Below are positions 1 to 6,899 of a DNA stretch of 20,675 nucleotides, piece after piece. This DNA is from CAYRGQ01 sp964444885 (GTDB lineage: Bacteria > Bacteroidota > Bacteroidia > Sphingobacteriales > Sphingobacteriaceae): contig CAYUIZ010000051.1 of the NCBI GenBank assembly GCA_964444885.1, forward strand, positions 1 to 20,675, in the 5' to 3' direction. Position 1 is the first letter of the stretch. Each line of letters starts with the position of its first letter. The notes under the pieces are model-generated. The model worked only from the letters and a program-made list of their open reading frames with translations, searched no databases and was not told the DNA's origin. Position numbers and translations under genes: made by a program.

Positions 1-1957
1 TATCGAGCCATTTAGAAACCTGTTCAAGAAGAACTACCAGGCGCTGTTGCGCGATTTCAACTTCAACTTGATGCCTTCGTTGCTCAATTTCAGGATAGAC
101 GTGCATCGCATCTACAACGAAAACACGCTGCGCGAAAACTCGCCCGACAATTTCCTGCCGCAGATGGGTACGTTGTACAACAAGAATTTCATGATGAACC
201 GTATATACGGCATCAGCTGGAACCTGACGAAGTCGCTCAAACTGGATTTCAACGCCACGAACTATGCGATCATCGACGAACCCCTCGGGCGTCTGGACGG
301 ATTGCAACGGGACACGCTCTGGGAGAACTTCTTTAGGCTGGGGCGCACCACGGACTACAACCACATGATGAACCTGACCTACGCCGTGCCCATCGACAAG
401 ATACCGGGGCTGGATTGGTTGCGGACGGATGCCCGCTACGGCACGCAGTTCAACTGGCAGACCGAGCCCATGCTGTCGATCATGAATCCGGATTTCTCCC
501 TCGGCAATAACATCCAGAACTCGCGAACCATACAGCTCAATCCGCAGGCAAACCTGACGGGCCTGTACAACAAAATAGGCTTCTTCCGCAACTATACACG
601 GCCCGATTCAGAGGGCGGACTAGCCTTCATTGCCCGCTTGTTGTCGAGTGTCAAAAACATCAACAGCAGTTATACGCGGGTGGACAACACGTTCCTGCCG
701 GGCTACCTCCCGAAAACCAACGTGATGGGTTATGATTTTGACCACGACGCGCCGGGATGGGGCTTTATCTTTGGCAGCCAGCGCGACATCCGCCAGCGCG
801 CCGCAGCCAATCACTGGATAACGACGGACACGCTGCAGACGCAGCTCTACATGACCTCGCAAACGGAAGACATCTCGATACAGGCCAACGTGGAGCCGAT
901 CCAAGGCTTGATGGTCCAACTGTCGGCAAACCGCATCGACAATAAGAATTACACCGCGAATTTCCACTATTCCGAGGCCGGCAACGGCTTTGAAAGCGCC
1001 ACGCCGATGACGACGGGCAACTATAGCATCTCGTATTTCACGTTTGGCACGGCCTTCCGCGACCACGAAGCGCTGTTCCGCCAGTTTGAGGAAAACCGCC
1101 GGACGATATCCAGCCGCCTCGGCCAGCTAAACCCCAACTCCACCGGCCAAACGGACGGTTATTCGGACGGCTACGACCGCACGGCCCAGGATGTGGTGGT
1201 CAACGCGTTCCTCGCCTCCTACCGGGGCAAAGACGCCAGCACGTTCAGCATGGGCAGCTTCCCCCGTATCCCGATCCCCAACTGGCGGGTCTCCTACGCC
1301 GGGCTGGGCAACCTGCCAATATTCGAGGATTTCATTACCTCGCTGACGCTGATGCATGGCTACAACAACCGCTACACCATCAATAGCTACAACTCGCTGA
1401 TCCGCTACCAAGAGGCCAACGGCGCCCCCGTCGAACGCGATGCCAACGACAACTTCCTGCCCGAATTCCAGTTCCAGCAAGTATCGATCTTCGAGCAGTT
1501 TGCCCCCTTGCTGGGGATCGATGCCCGGTTTAAAAACAGCCTGACGGCCAATGCCGAGTTCCGCCGTGCCCGCACGCTCAACCTCAGCTTGCAAAATAGC
1601 CAGCTCGCCATGATGAGCGACCAAGCGTTTGTGCTGGGGATGGGATACCGCGCCACCGGCTTCCGGATGCCGTTTGGCTGGTTTAGCCGCTTGCGGATGG
1701 ACAACGACTTGAATTTCAGGCTTGACGTATCGTTCAACGATCTTAAAACGATGGTCTACCGCTCGGATATCAACGAATCTGAAGTGTCTGCCGGTAACCG
1801 AAGCATCTCGTACCGCCCGTCGGTAGACTACGTCATTAACCAACGCTTCAACATCCGGCTGTTCTTTGACAGCAACTCGGTGCGGCCCTACACCTCGCAG
1901 AACTTTGCTACCTCGTATATGAATTTCGGGTTTAACCTGCGGGTGATGTTGCAGTAG
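1..1957 (+). CDS. sprA: SprA (Sov-type) outer-membrane translocon of the type IX secretion system, 5'-truncated
   Basis: The reading frame is open from base 2, so the window starts inside the gene; only about the last 652 residues are present of a family whose members usually exceed 2,000 residues. The visible part is rich in alternating aromatic/polar beta-strand segments, includes stretches such as LMPSLLNFRIDVHR, YAIIDEPLGRLDG and VSFNDLKTMVYR, and ends in an outer-membrane-barrel-like strand (FGFNLRVMLQ, then TAG). In the family SprA forms the very large barrel through which T9SS cargo crosses the outer membrane, and it is needed for gliding in Flavobacterium. A TTG at 47 could be read as a start but lies inside the conserved domain, so it is not the real one. 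No obvious terminator follows, and the next 900 bases hold no convincing gene. Family recognition is confident; whether the missing N-terminus is intact is unknown. Confidence 0.9.
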   Translation, partial: IEPFRNLFKKNYQALLRDFNFNLMPSLLNFRIDVHRIYNENTLRENSPDNFLPQMGTLYNKNFMMNRIYGISWNLTKSLKLDFNATNYAIIDEPLGRLDGLQRDTLWENFFRLGRTTDYNHMMNLTYAVPIDKIPGLDWLRTDARYGTQFNWQTEPMLSIMNPDFSLGNNIQNSRTIQLNPQANLTGLYNKIGFFRNYTRPDSEGGLAFIARLLSSVKNINSSYTRVDNTFLPGYLPKTNVMGYDFDHDAPGWGFIFGSQRDIRQRAAANHWITTDTLQTQLYMTSQTEDISIQANVEPIQGLMVQLSANRIDNKNYTANFHYSEAGNGFESATPMTTGNYSISYFTFGTAFRDHEALFRQFEENRRTISSRLGQLNPNSTGQTDGYSDGYDRTAQDVVVNAFLASYRGKDASTFSMGSFPRIPIPNWRVSYAGLGNLPIFEDFITSLTLMHGYNNRYTINSYNSLIRYQEANGAPVERDANDNFLPEFQFQQVSIFEQFAPLLGIDARFKNSLTANAEFRRARTLNLSLQNSQLAMMSDQAFVLGMGYRATGFRMPFGWFSRLRMDNDLNFRLDVSFNDLKTMVYRSDINESEVSAGNRSISYRPSVDYVINQRFNIRLFFDSNSVRPYTSQNFATSYMNFGFNLRVMLQ

Positions 1958-2026
1958 GGGATGGACTTTTTGGAAACTAGGCAAGCTAAGCGCTATATGG
2001 CATAGACAGGCCGAAAATAACGGTCG

Positions 2027-2040
2027 ATGTTACGTAACAT
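2027..2040. repeat. 14-bp perfect palindrome ATGTTACGTAACAT, copy 1
   Basis: The 14 bases are identical to their own reverse complement and recur exactly at 2677-2690, 650 bp downstream. The form is that of a binding site for a dimeric protein. Its role is unknown. Confidence 0.6.
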
Positions 2041-2676
2041 TGGCTTGCCAGTAAACACCAATACGCCGAACACATATACGTACACGTTATTAGGTGACGC
2101 ATTGACGCCGTTGTGAAACGAGTACCGGCTGGCAAAGCCTGCAAACCGGGTTTTGGTGTCTGAAAGGGCGCTATCCCCATTTGCCGCATCGGCGCCAGCT
2201 ATTGCTTTCGTGCCCGCATGGGATAGGATTGCAACCGAGACAAGTGTTTTTTACGCGCCATCATTATCATGCTAGTTAACAACGTCTGTAGATACACGGA
2301 AAGCAAACGCTTCTTGGCCGACAGCATACTCATCGCGCTGCATGGCGTCTGTTGTAGCGTTGTAACCTGTCCTATGCTTTCAAGCATGCTTTACATTTTG
2401 TCCGTTTCTAATTCCCATCCGCTGACGAACAAACCTCGATAGCGGAAACGCAGATGCGTTCGAAGTGGGGTATTCATGAGTTAAGCGTTCCGATCTTCTG
2501 TCCCCGCCTGACGCGTATGCGTTCCCGCCAGGTAAAGACACCGACTGGCTCTGATCATCCGGAGAGGCATGGAACGTATTTGCCCAAGCCGTATCGATAT
2601 AAGCACTTAGCGTATAAGTACACGTAGTTGAGGGACCCCGGCACTTTACTAGTGGCTCGTAATTATCGTATAACGC

Positions 2677-2690
2677 ATGTTACGTAACAT
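2677..2690. repeat. 14-bp perfect palindrome ATGTTACGTAACAT, copy 2
   Basis: This is an exact second copy of the palindrome at 2027-2040. In both copies the first three bases are an ATG that opens a short frame beginning MLRNI (31 codons from 2027, 73 codons from 2677), but the frames diverge immediately afterwards. The conserved unit is therefore the DNA palindrome and not a peptide. Confidence 0.6.
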
Positions 2691-2818
2691 TAACGCGGAA
2701 GCGTACGTGCTGATCGTGTCGCGGCAAGCCGGCGACAAGTTCACAGTTGCGTTCGCCGCATGTGCATACGCTCACGTCCAGCATGGGAACTTGCTGGCCC
2801 TAAACACGGATAAATGCA

Positions 2819-2826
2819 TATCTTTG
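2819..2826 (+). promoter_or_regulatory. Candidate -7 box (TATCTTTG) for the fibronectin-III-like gene
   Basis: TATCTTTG fits the Bacteroidota -7 consensus TAnnTTTG and would give a leader of about 70 nt before the ATG at 2905. No well-spaced TTTG -33 box is visible (the nearest TTG, at 2791, is about 25 nt upstream), so this is a weak call based on one box. Confidence 0.3.
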
Positions 2827-2904
2827 GGGGACGCCCTGGGTGCTTTTCCATATGCAAACGATGAAAACCATAACGCATGCCCAGCCGAATTGTCCTAAAG
2901 AACC

Positions 2905-3534
2905 ATGAAGTACGAACGTGTCACCGCAAGCTTTTACCGTTACGCTGACAGCGAGTTGCTCGTTGCCGCGGGACGGATTGTAGCCGCGATGAAAACCTCT
3001 GCAGTTTACGCGGGGCTAAACCCATCGGTGGCGGAAGTAGAAACGGCCTACGCAGACTACCGCGAGAAACTGCTAGCGGCGGGCGGGGGCGGGCGGCTTT
3101 ACCTTGCTCGCAAGCGGGAAAGCAAACGCCGGCTTTCGGATTTGTTACAAGCCTTGGCGTACCGGATCAATGTGGCACACAGCGGGGACTTGCCCAAGCT
3201 CTACCAAACCGGTTTCCCCGTATTAGCAAAAAGACGCAAAGGCCGTGCGCCTGACACGCCGGCACAACCCTTCCTAGCCGACGGGCGGGTGAGCGGGGAA
3301 GTTGCTTTTGGATTCAAGCCGGTGGGCAGGGACATGCTTTACGAGTACTGCTTTGCTTCGGAGACGGACCGCAATGGCGAACCCCATTGGATGGAGATTC
3401 GGACGACGACACGCTCGTTTAAGGATTACGCCGGCGGATTTACGCCAGGGCAACACGCCTATTTTCGCGTGCGTGCCCGCAACGGGCATGGGTGCAGCGA
3501 TTGGACGCAACCGGTCAGGCTACTCGTGCGATGA
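2905..3534 (+). CDS. Fibronectin type III-like domain protein, no export signal
   Basis: This 209-residue protein has no signal peptide or membrane segment. Residues 1-100 are helical and charged, ending in a segment around LSDLLQALAYRINVAHSGDL; residues about 115-209 form a beta-rich domain that ends YFRVRARNGHGCSDWTQPV, the typical last strands of a fibronectin III fold. The layout (helical N-half with an LLxxLAxY...GD...L element, then one FnIII-like domain) matches a family of uncharacterised Bacteroidota proteins of about 200 residues. Function unknown. The start ATG at 2905 follows a candidate -7 box by about 80 nt and is close to the family's usual N-terminus. The gene stands alone between two gene-poor stretches. 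The domain call is fairly sure; no biochemical role can be given. Confidence 0.72.
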   Translation: MKYERVTASFYRYADSELLVAAGRIVAAMKTSAVYAGLNPSVAEVETAYADYREKLLAAGGGGRLYLARKRESKRRLSDLLQALAYRINVAHSGDLPKLYQTGFPVLAKRRKGRAPDTPAQPFLADGRVSGEVAFGFKPVGRDMLYEYCFASETDRNGEPHWMEIRTTTRSFKDYAGGFTPGQHAYFRVRARNGHGCSDWTQPVRLLVR

Positions 3535-3632
3535 ATGGACGAGCGACGACAAAAAAAAATTGGATTCTAACGCCCTGAAGAAACCGGGGTAAGTTAAAAA
3601 GGTCTATGGACACCATCCCCAATAATATACGT

Positions 3633-3692
3633 ATGCCAATACCGGTGGCATGGCGATGGCTATCGTTAAATTGGGTTTATTACATCCAATTT
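3633..3692. repeat. Two small stem-loops between the FnIII-like gene and the methyltransferase
   Basis: ATGCCA (3633-3638) pairs with TGGCAT (3646-3651), and AAATTGG (3668-3674) pairs perfectly with CCAATTT (3686-3692) across an 11-nt loop. They could end transcription from the gene upstream, but no T-tract follows directly. They overlap the pseudogene described next, so they may be incidental. Confidence 0.3.
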
Positions 3693-3903
3693 CTTCCCAA
3701 CCGACTTTAAAGTACTTTCTGAGAACCGAGTGTTTCGTAGATTAAACACGACTTATCAGCAATCGGTATGGAGGCCATATTTTCACACTTTAGCCAATAA
3801 TTGGAAACCATTTGAGGAAACAAGTATAACTTGGAATCCAGTGAGCAGTATCTGCCCGACCCTTCTGTAATTGCCGAATTTCGTTTATCGAGCATAATTG
3901 AAG

Positions 3904-3911
3904 TATTTTTG
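3904..3911 (+). promoter_or_regulatory. Candidate -7 box (TATTTTTG) for the methyltransferase
   Basis: TATTTTTG fits TAnnTTTG, but no properly spaced -33 box is visible. Transcription would start at or next to the ATG at 3919, giving a nearly leaderless message. The box lies inside the last codons of the upstream pseudogene, so it may have become the working promoter after the upstream gene decayed, or it may be chance. Confidence 0.25.
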
Positions 3912-3918
3912 TAGATAG

Positions 3919-5748
3919 ATGAAAAAAGCATTCGGATTTCTAGCATATCTCAATCCATACGAAGTCGATAGGCTTATTGTATCCGCATACCACTATGCGA
4001 ATGAAACTCCATTTTTTTACAACCAGCTCTTACACGAGTACTTAATAACCGAGGAAGATGGCGAAGCGTATCGAAAACTAAGTGAATTTCAAAAATTACT
4101 CGGCGAAGAGTATACCACGATCACACTTGAGACCGTTATCAAGCTTTTCGAGTTCGTTATCTCCCCTGCCGATCGGATTATCAATGGTGCCATCTATACC
4201 CCTGTCCATATCCGGGAATACATCGTGAATAGCTCATTGGACGCTCAAGAAGATTTAGAGCGTATTTCCATCGGAGATATTGCATGTGGGTGTGGTGGCT
4301 TTTTGTTTACAGCTGCACAGGCATTACATAACCGTACTAGGAGAACATACGCACAGATATTCCGGGAAAACATATATGGATTAGATATCCAGGATTATTC
4401 GACGACAAGAGCCAAACTGTTGCTGTCTTTGCTCGCGGTCACTTCAGGAGAGGACGTAAAAGAGTTTGATGTCAATTTCTATACGGACGATGCACTTACC
4501 TTTGACTGGAAGATTATCCCAGGGTTTGATGGTTTTTCGGTGTTGCTGGGGAATCCGCCTTACGTTCGTTACCGCAACTTAGACGAACACACGAAGAGTA
4601 ATTTGACCCATTGGAGCGTAGCGAAAACTGGCCTTACCGATCTATATATTCCGTTCTTCCAAATCGGTATCGAGAACCTACGGCCCAACGGCGTGCTAGG
4701 GTTCATCACCATGAATAGCTTTTTCAAGAGTTTGAATGGCCGTGCGCTACGAGAATATTTTCAAGAGCGCCAGCTTGATTTTATCATTGAGGATTTTGGC
4801 GCAGAGCAAATATTCAAATCCAAAAACACTTATGTGTGCATTTGTTTTATCTACAATCGCAAAGCAGCGCACATACGATACGCGAGTGTGACGGAAGAGA
4901 CTTTTAGTGTACCAAAAGCGTATCAATTCCTCCCCTATATTGCCCTGAATAGTAAGACCGGGTGGAACCTGAAAAACAATAATATTATTTCGGCGATTGA
5001 GAACGTAGGCGTACCATTTGGTGAGCGTTTCAAAACCCGTCACGGCATCGCAACGCTGAAGAATGACATATATATCTTTTCTCCCATTGATGAAGATGCA
5101 GCGTTTTTTACGCTACAAAATGGACAACAATTTGCGATCGAAAAAGACATCTGCAAAGAAATAGTCAACTCCAACAAACTGAGCCGCAGTAAGGAGCTAT
5201 CGACGCTAAAAGAGCGAATTATCTTTCCCTATCTGCGCGAAGGAAACAAAGTGGAAGTTATGCCCGAGGAGATGATCCAAGACCTGTATCCGAAAGCATA
5301 CGAATACCTAAAATACAAACGCGAGATACTGGCCAAGCGAGATAAAGGAAAGGCTAAGGACTACGTAAAATGGTACGCTTACGGGCGCACGCAATCTTTG
5401 GAAAAGATGGTACACAAGCTGTTTTTCCCGAAATACTCTGACATTACCCCTTCCTTTCTTATCAACCATGACGAGGACCTGCTCTTCTACAATGGGCTGG
5501 CCCTCATCGGCGAGGATGGACAGGAATTGGCCATTGCGCAAAAATTCATGGAGTCTAAAATTTTTTGGTACTACATCGAATCCACTAGCAAACCATATTC
5601 TAACAAATACTACTCTCTTAATAGCACCTACATTAATAATTTCGGTGTCTGTGACCTGAGTGATGATGACAAGACTTTTTTAATCGGAGAAACTAATCAA
5701 GAATTATTGGATGAGTTTTTTGAGGATAAGTATGGGGTTTTAATATAA
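3919..5748 (+). CDS. N6-adenine DNA methyltransferase (Eco57I/TaqI-like, gamma class), orphan
   Basis: This 609-residue protein has the gamma-class order of methyltransferase motifs: a motif X-like GAIYTPVHIREYIV at about 90-103, the S-adenosylmethionine motif I GDIACGCGGFL at 119-129, GLDIQ at 154-158, and catalytic motif IV NPPY at 212-215. The C-terminal half (about 430-545: PYLREGNKV, YPKAYEYL, KWYAYGR, and a hydrophobic FWYYI stretch near 550) resembles the TaqI-like target-recognition domain. It should methylate adenine N6 at a specific DNA site. No endonuclease domain is fused and no intact nuclease gene lies nearby; only the frameshifted remnant at 3606-3914 precedes it. Its base composition is more AT-rich than the flanking genes, consistent with horizontal acquisition. 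It is either an orphan methylase or the surviving half of an R-M system. Target sequence unknown. Confidence 0.88.
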   Translation: MKKAFGFLAYLNPYEVDRLIVSAYHYANETPFFYNQLLHEYLITEEDGEAYRKLSEFQKLLGEEYTTITLETVIKLFEFVISPADRIINGAIYTPVHIREYIVNSSLDAQEDLERISIGDIACGCGGFLFTAAQALHNRTRRTYAQIFRENIYGLDIQDYSTTRAKLLLSLLAVTSGEDVKEFDVNFYTDDALTFDWKIIPGFDGFSVLLGNPPYVRYRNLDEHTKSNLTHWSVAKTGLTDLYIPFFQIGIENLRPNGVLGFITMNSFFKSLNGRALREYFQERQLDFIIEDFGAEQIFKSKNTYVCICFIYNRKAAHIRYASVTEETFSVPKAYQFLPYIALNSKTGWNLKNNNIISAIENVGVPFGERFKTRHGIATLKNDIYIFSPIDEDAAFFTLQNGQQFAIEKDICKEIVNSNKLSRSKELSTLKERIIFPYLREGNKVEVMPEEMIQDLYPKAYEYLKYKREILAKRDKGKAKDYVKWYAYGRTQSLEKMVHKLFFPKYSDITPSFLINHDEDLLFYNGLALIGEDGQELAIAQKFMESKIFWYYIESTSKPYSNKYYSLNSTYINNFGVCDLSDDDKTFLIGETNQELLDEFFEDKYGVLI

Positions 5749-5781
5749 ACCCGAGGCACTATTCATACGCGATAGCTTTTC

Positions 5782-5831
5782 ATGGCATGAGTTGCCATAC
5801 GCATAGCGATAGGGTTTTGGAACCGTATCGC
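5782..5831. terminator. Stem-loops between convergent genes
   Basis: ATGGCA (5782-5787) pairs with TGCCAT (5793-5798). Then GCGATA-g-GGTT (5806-5816) pairs with AACC-g-TATCGC (5821-5831) across a TTGG loop, a 10-bp stem with one G-G mismatch. They sit between the ends of the + strand methyltransferase and the - strand lipoprotein gene, so they may end both transcripts. No clear T-tract follows on either side, so this is not a textbook intrinsic terminator. Confidence 0.4.
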
Positions 5832-5857
5832 ACAGGAAAACGAACCAGACTTTCCTT

Positions 5858-6346
5858 CTACTCGCCCTTTAATTGCCGCAGGTATCCTTGTAAATTATCA
5901 TGAAGGCTTTGCCCTGAGGATGTACCGTTCGCTTGCTTATTAAGCATCTCCAATTCTTCATTTAACCGCGCTAAGTCTTGTTTATAAAAGGCAAACAAGT
6001 CATTTGACAGGCCAATATCATCACCTGATCGCTCGGTCACAACCAGTGCGTTGCCTTCCACCGCCACGTTGCTATAGAATCGATGCAAAGATGCCTTCAG
6101 CTTAATTAGCACCGCGCTATCAGCGGGTTGTTCGTTTTGTATAGCAGCCTGCAGGGCCATTACATCAGCAACACTCAAATCAATAGCCTGATCCGATTCA
6201 ATTATTTCCCTTACTGCCAATGTGCCATCGGCTGATAAAGCGGCCTCTTGCAATATCATCATCGACAGCGAATCTTCCTCGGTCTTGGCACAGGAGAAAG
6301 CCAATAACGTAACGAGAACACAAAAAATGACTTTTGAACTTTTCAT
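5858..6346 (-). CDS. Small uncharacterised lipoprotein
   Basis: This 162-residue protein begins MKSSKVIFCVLVTLLAFSC: a charged n-region, a hydrophobic core and a lipobox with Cys19, so it should be lipidated. The residues after the cysteine (AKTEEDS) put a lysine next to acidic residues, somewhat like the lipoprotein export signal that sends Bacteroidota lipoproteins to the cell surface, though the match is loose. The rest is mostly helical, with acidic/leucine heptad-like spacing near the C-terminus (ARLNEELEMLNKQ), and has no domain I recognise. The gene stands alone with its own strong-looking promoter and faces the methyltransferase end to end. Function unknown. The ATG at 6346 gives a complete signal peptide. 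Confidence 0.78.
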   Translation of the reverse strand: MKSSKVIFCVLVTLLAFSCAKTEEDSLSMMILQEAALSADGTLAVREIIESDQAIDLSVADVMALQAAIQNEQPADSAVLIKLKASLHRFYSNVAVEGNALVVTERSGDDIGLSNDLFAFYKQDLARLNEELEMLNKQANGTSSGQSLHDNLQGYLRQLKGE

Positions 6347-6426
6347 AGCTTGATTCTTTATAGGTTTACAACTTGATTTCCTTGGTTAATTGAGGCCCTC
6401 GGCTTCACGTCCCGGTCCTGTAAACT

Positions 6427-6456
6427 CAAAGATACGAATTTCACGTAAACCACAAA
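6427..6456 (-). promoter_or_regulatory. Bacteroidota-type promoter of the small lipoprotein gene
   Basis: On the - strand TTTG (6456-6453) is followed after 18 nt by TATCTTTG (6434-6427). This is close to the consensus TTTG-N19-TAnnTTTG used by the primary sigma factor of this phylum. Transcription would start near 6420, giving a leader of about 70-75 nt before the ATG at 6346. It is the best promoter match I found in the window. Confidence 0.65.
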
Positions 6457-6547
6457 ACCTGAACCAATTACCATTGGCAGACTATCGGGTTTAGTTTGTA
6501 TTTCGGGGAAGTTGTTTTGTGTGTGACGTGTTTCAGTGGATAGGCTA

Positions 6548-6595
6548 TATGCGTATCATGTTCTTTCTATGCTAAGAACATCTGTATCGCGCATA
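6548..6595. repeat. Long stem-loop in intergenic DNA
   Basis: ATGTTCTT (6558-6565) pairs perfectly with AAGAACAT (6574-6581) across an 8-nt loop. Further out TATGCG (6548-6553) pairs with CGCATA (6590-6595). The result is a two-tier stem not tied to either neighbouring gene end (about 200 bases upstream of the lipoprotein start, about 300 bases beyond the DUF1080 stop). It could be a structured RNA element or a dyad operator. Confidence 0.4.
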
Positions 6596-6767
6596 GTGGC
6601 AAAATACAGCGTCCCTTGATTGCCTGTGTCGCCGTTATTATTCTACGTTGTCCCCCAGATACATTACTCTTGCAACAAATACGGGGAAAGATCGCCAAGT
6701 TCGCCGGCGTTAAGTACGTTTCCATTACTTACTGCTGTTATCGGCGGGTGTTAGCAGGAGTCCCATG

Positions 6768-6810
6768 CTCGCGCGATTAGATTGCACGAGTTACAAACTC
6801 GCGCGATTAG
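6768..6810. repeat. REP-like element: 13-bp direct repeat around a hairpin
   Basis: CTCGCGCGATTAG occurs at 6768-6780 and again at 6798-6810, 30 bp apart. Between and overlapping them lies a hairpin, CGAGTT-ACA-AACTCG (6787-6801). Short GC-rich hairpin/repeat units in intergenic DNA are typical of dispersed REP families. No transposase of the RAYT/IS200 type is present in the window. Confidence 0.5.
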
Positions 6811-6819
6811 GGAAGGAAT

Positions 6820-6855
6820 AAAAAAGATCCCTTCGATAGCCAATCGCATCGGGAT
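6820..6855 (-). terminator. Intrinsic terminator for the Gfo/DUF1080 pair
   Basis: Read on the - strand, a stem ATCCC...GGGAT with an inner stem CGAT-TGGCT-ATCG (6855-6827) is followed, after one C, by six T residues and then ATTC. It lies about 45 bases beyond the TAG of the DUF1080 gene, the expected place for a Rho-independent terminator. Confidence 0.55.
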
Positions 6856-6899
6856 GGCAAAACATGGCTTACTGGGCGAGGGCATCAACAGGCCATCCG

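Larger units (their letters stand above)
1958..2904. other. Gene-poor stretch downstream of sprA
   Basis: I see no convincing gene in these 947 bases. The small open frames at 1986-2189(-), 2199-2387(-) and 2677-2898(+) have no recognisable domain or signal peptide. What stands out is structure: a 14-bp perfect palindrome present twice (2027-2040 and 2677-2690), a short hairpin ATGCTT-TC-AAGCAT at 2374-2387, and an imperfect inverted repeat CCTGACGC...CCGCCAGG at 2507-2532 whose CCTG/CAGG ends resemble the repeats around 11814. It may be decayed coding DNA or a regulatory/non-coding RNA zone; the sequence does not decide. Confidence 0.5.
3606..3914 (+). pseudogene. Frameshifted remnant of a protein gene directly upstream of the DNA methyltransferase
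   Basis: Three protein-like segments lie end to end in alternating frames: 3606-3710 (starts ATG, MDTIPNNIRMPIPV..., ends QFLPNRL then TAA), 3670-3870 (contains FKVLSENRVFRRLN, TTYQQSVWRPYF and HTLANNWKPFEE), and 3816-3914 (NKYNLESSEQYLPDPS, VIAEFRLSSIIEVFL then TAG). The second lies one frame off the first and the third returns to the first frame, as expected after two opposite-sign indels or decay. The last stop lies 4 bases before the ATG of the methyltransferase at 3919, the spacing of an operon partner. By position it could be a lost restriction endonuclease or other R-M partner, but I recognise no nuclease motif. It is too broken to appear as one open frame. It could also be a chance run of open codons. 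Confidence 0.45.
6347..6899. other. Non-coding interval with promoter, stem-loop, repeats and terminator
   Basis: No credible gene is visible in these 553 bases; the + strand frame from 6782 is antisense to the end of the DUF1080 gene and has no domain. The interval holds the lipoprotein promoter (6427-6456), a long stem-loop (6548-6595), a REP-like direct repeat pair (6768-6810) and a - strand terminator (6820-6855). Between 6600 and 6760 I see nothing specific. Confidence 0.5.

Noticed and set aside
1127..1984. 285-codon open frame on the - strand
   Set aside because: It is antisense to sprA; the product is His/Val/Arg-rich low-information sequence.
1986..2387. Two small - strand open frames after sprA
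   Set aside because: They have no domain, no ribosome or promoter signal, and a composition unlike neighbouring genes.
2677..2898. 73-codon open frame starting in the second palindrome
   Set aside because: It has no domain or signal, and a candidate promoter for the next gene lies inside it; it is more likely a chance frame.
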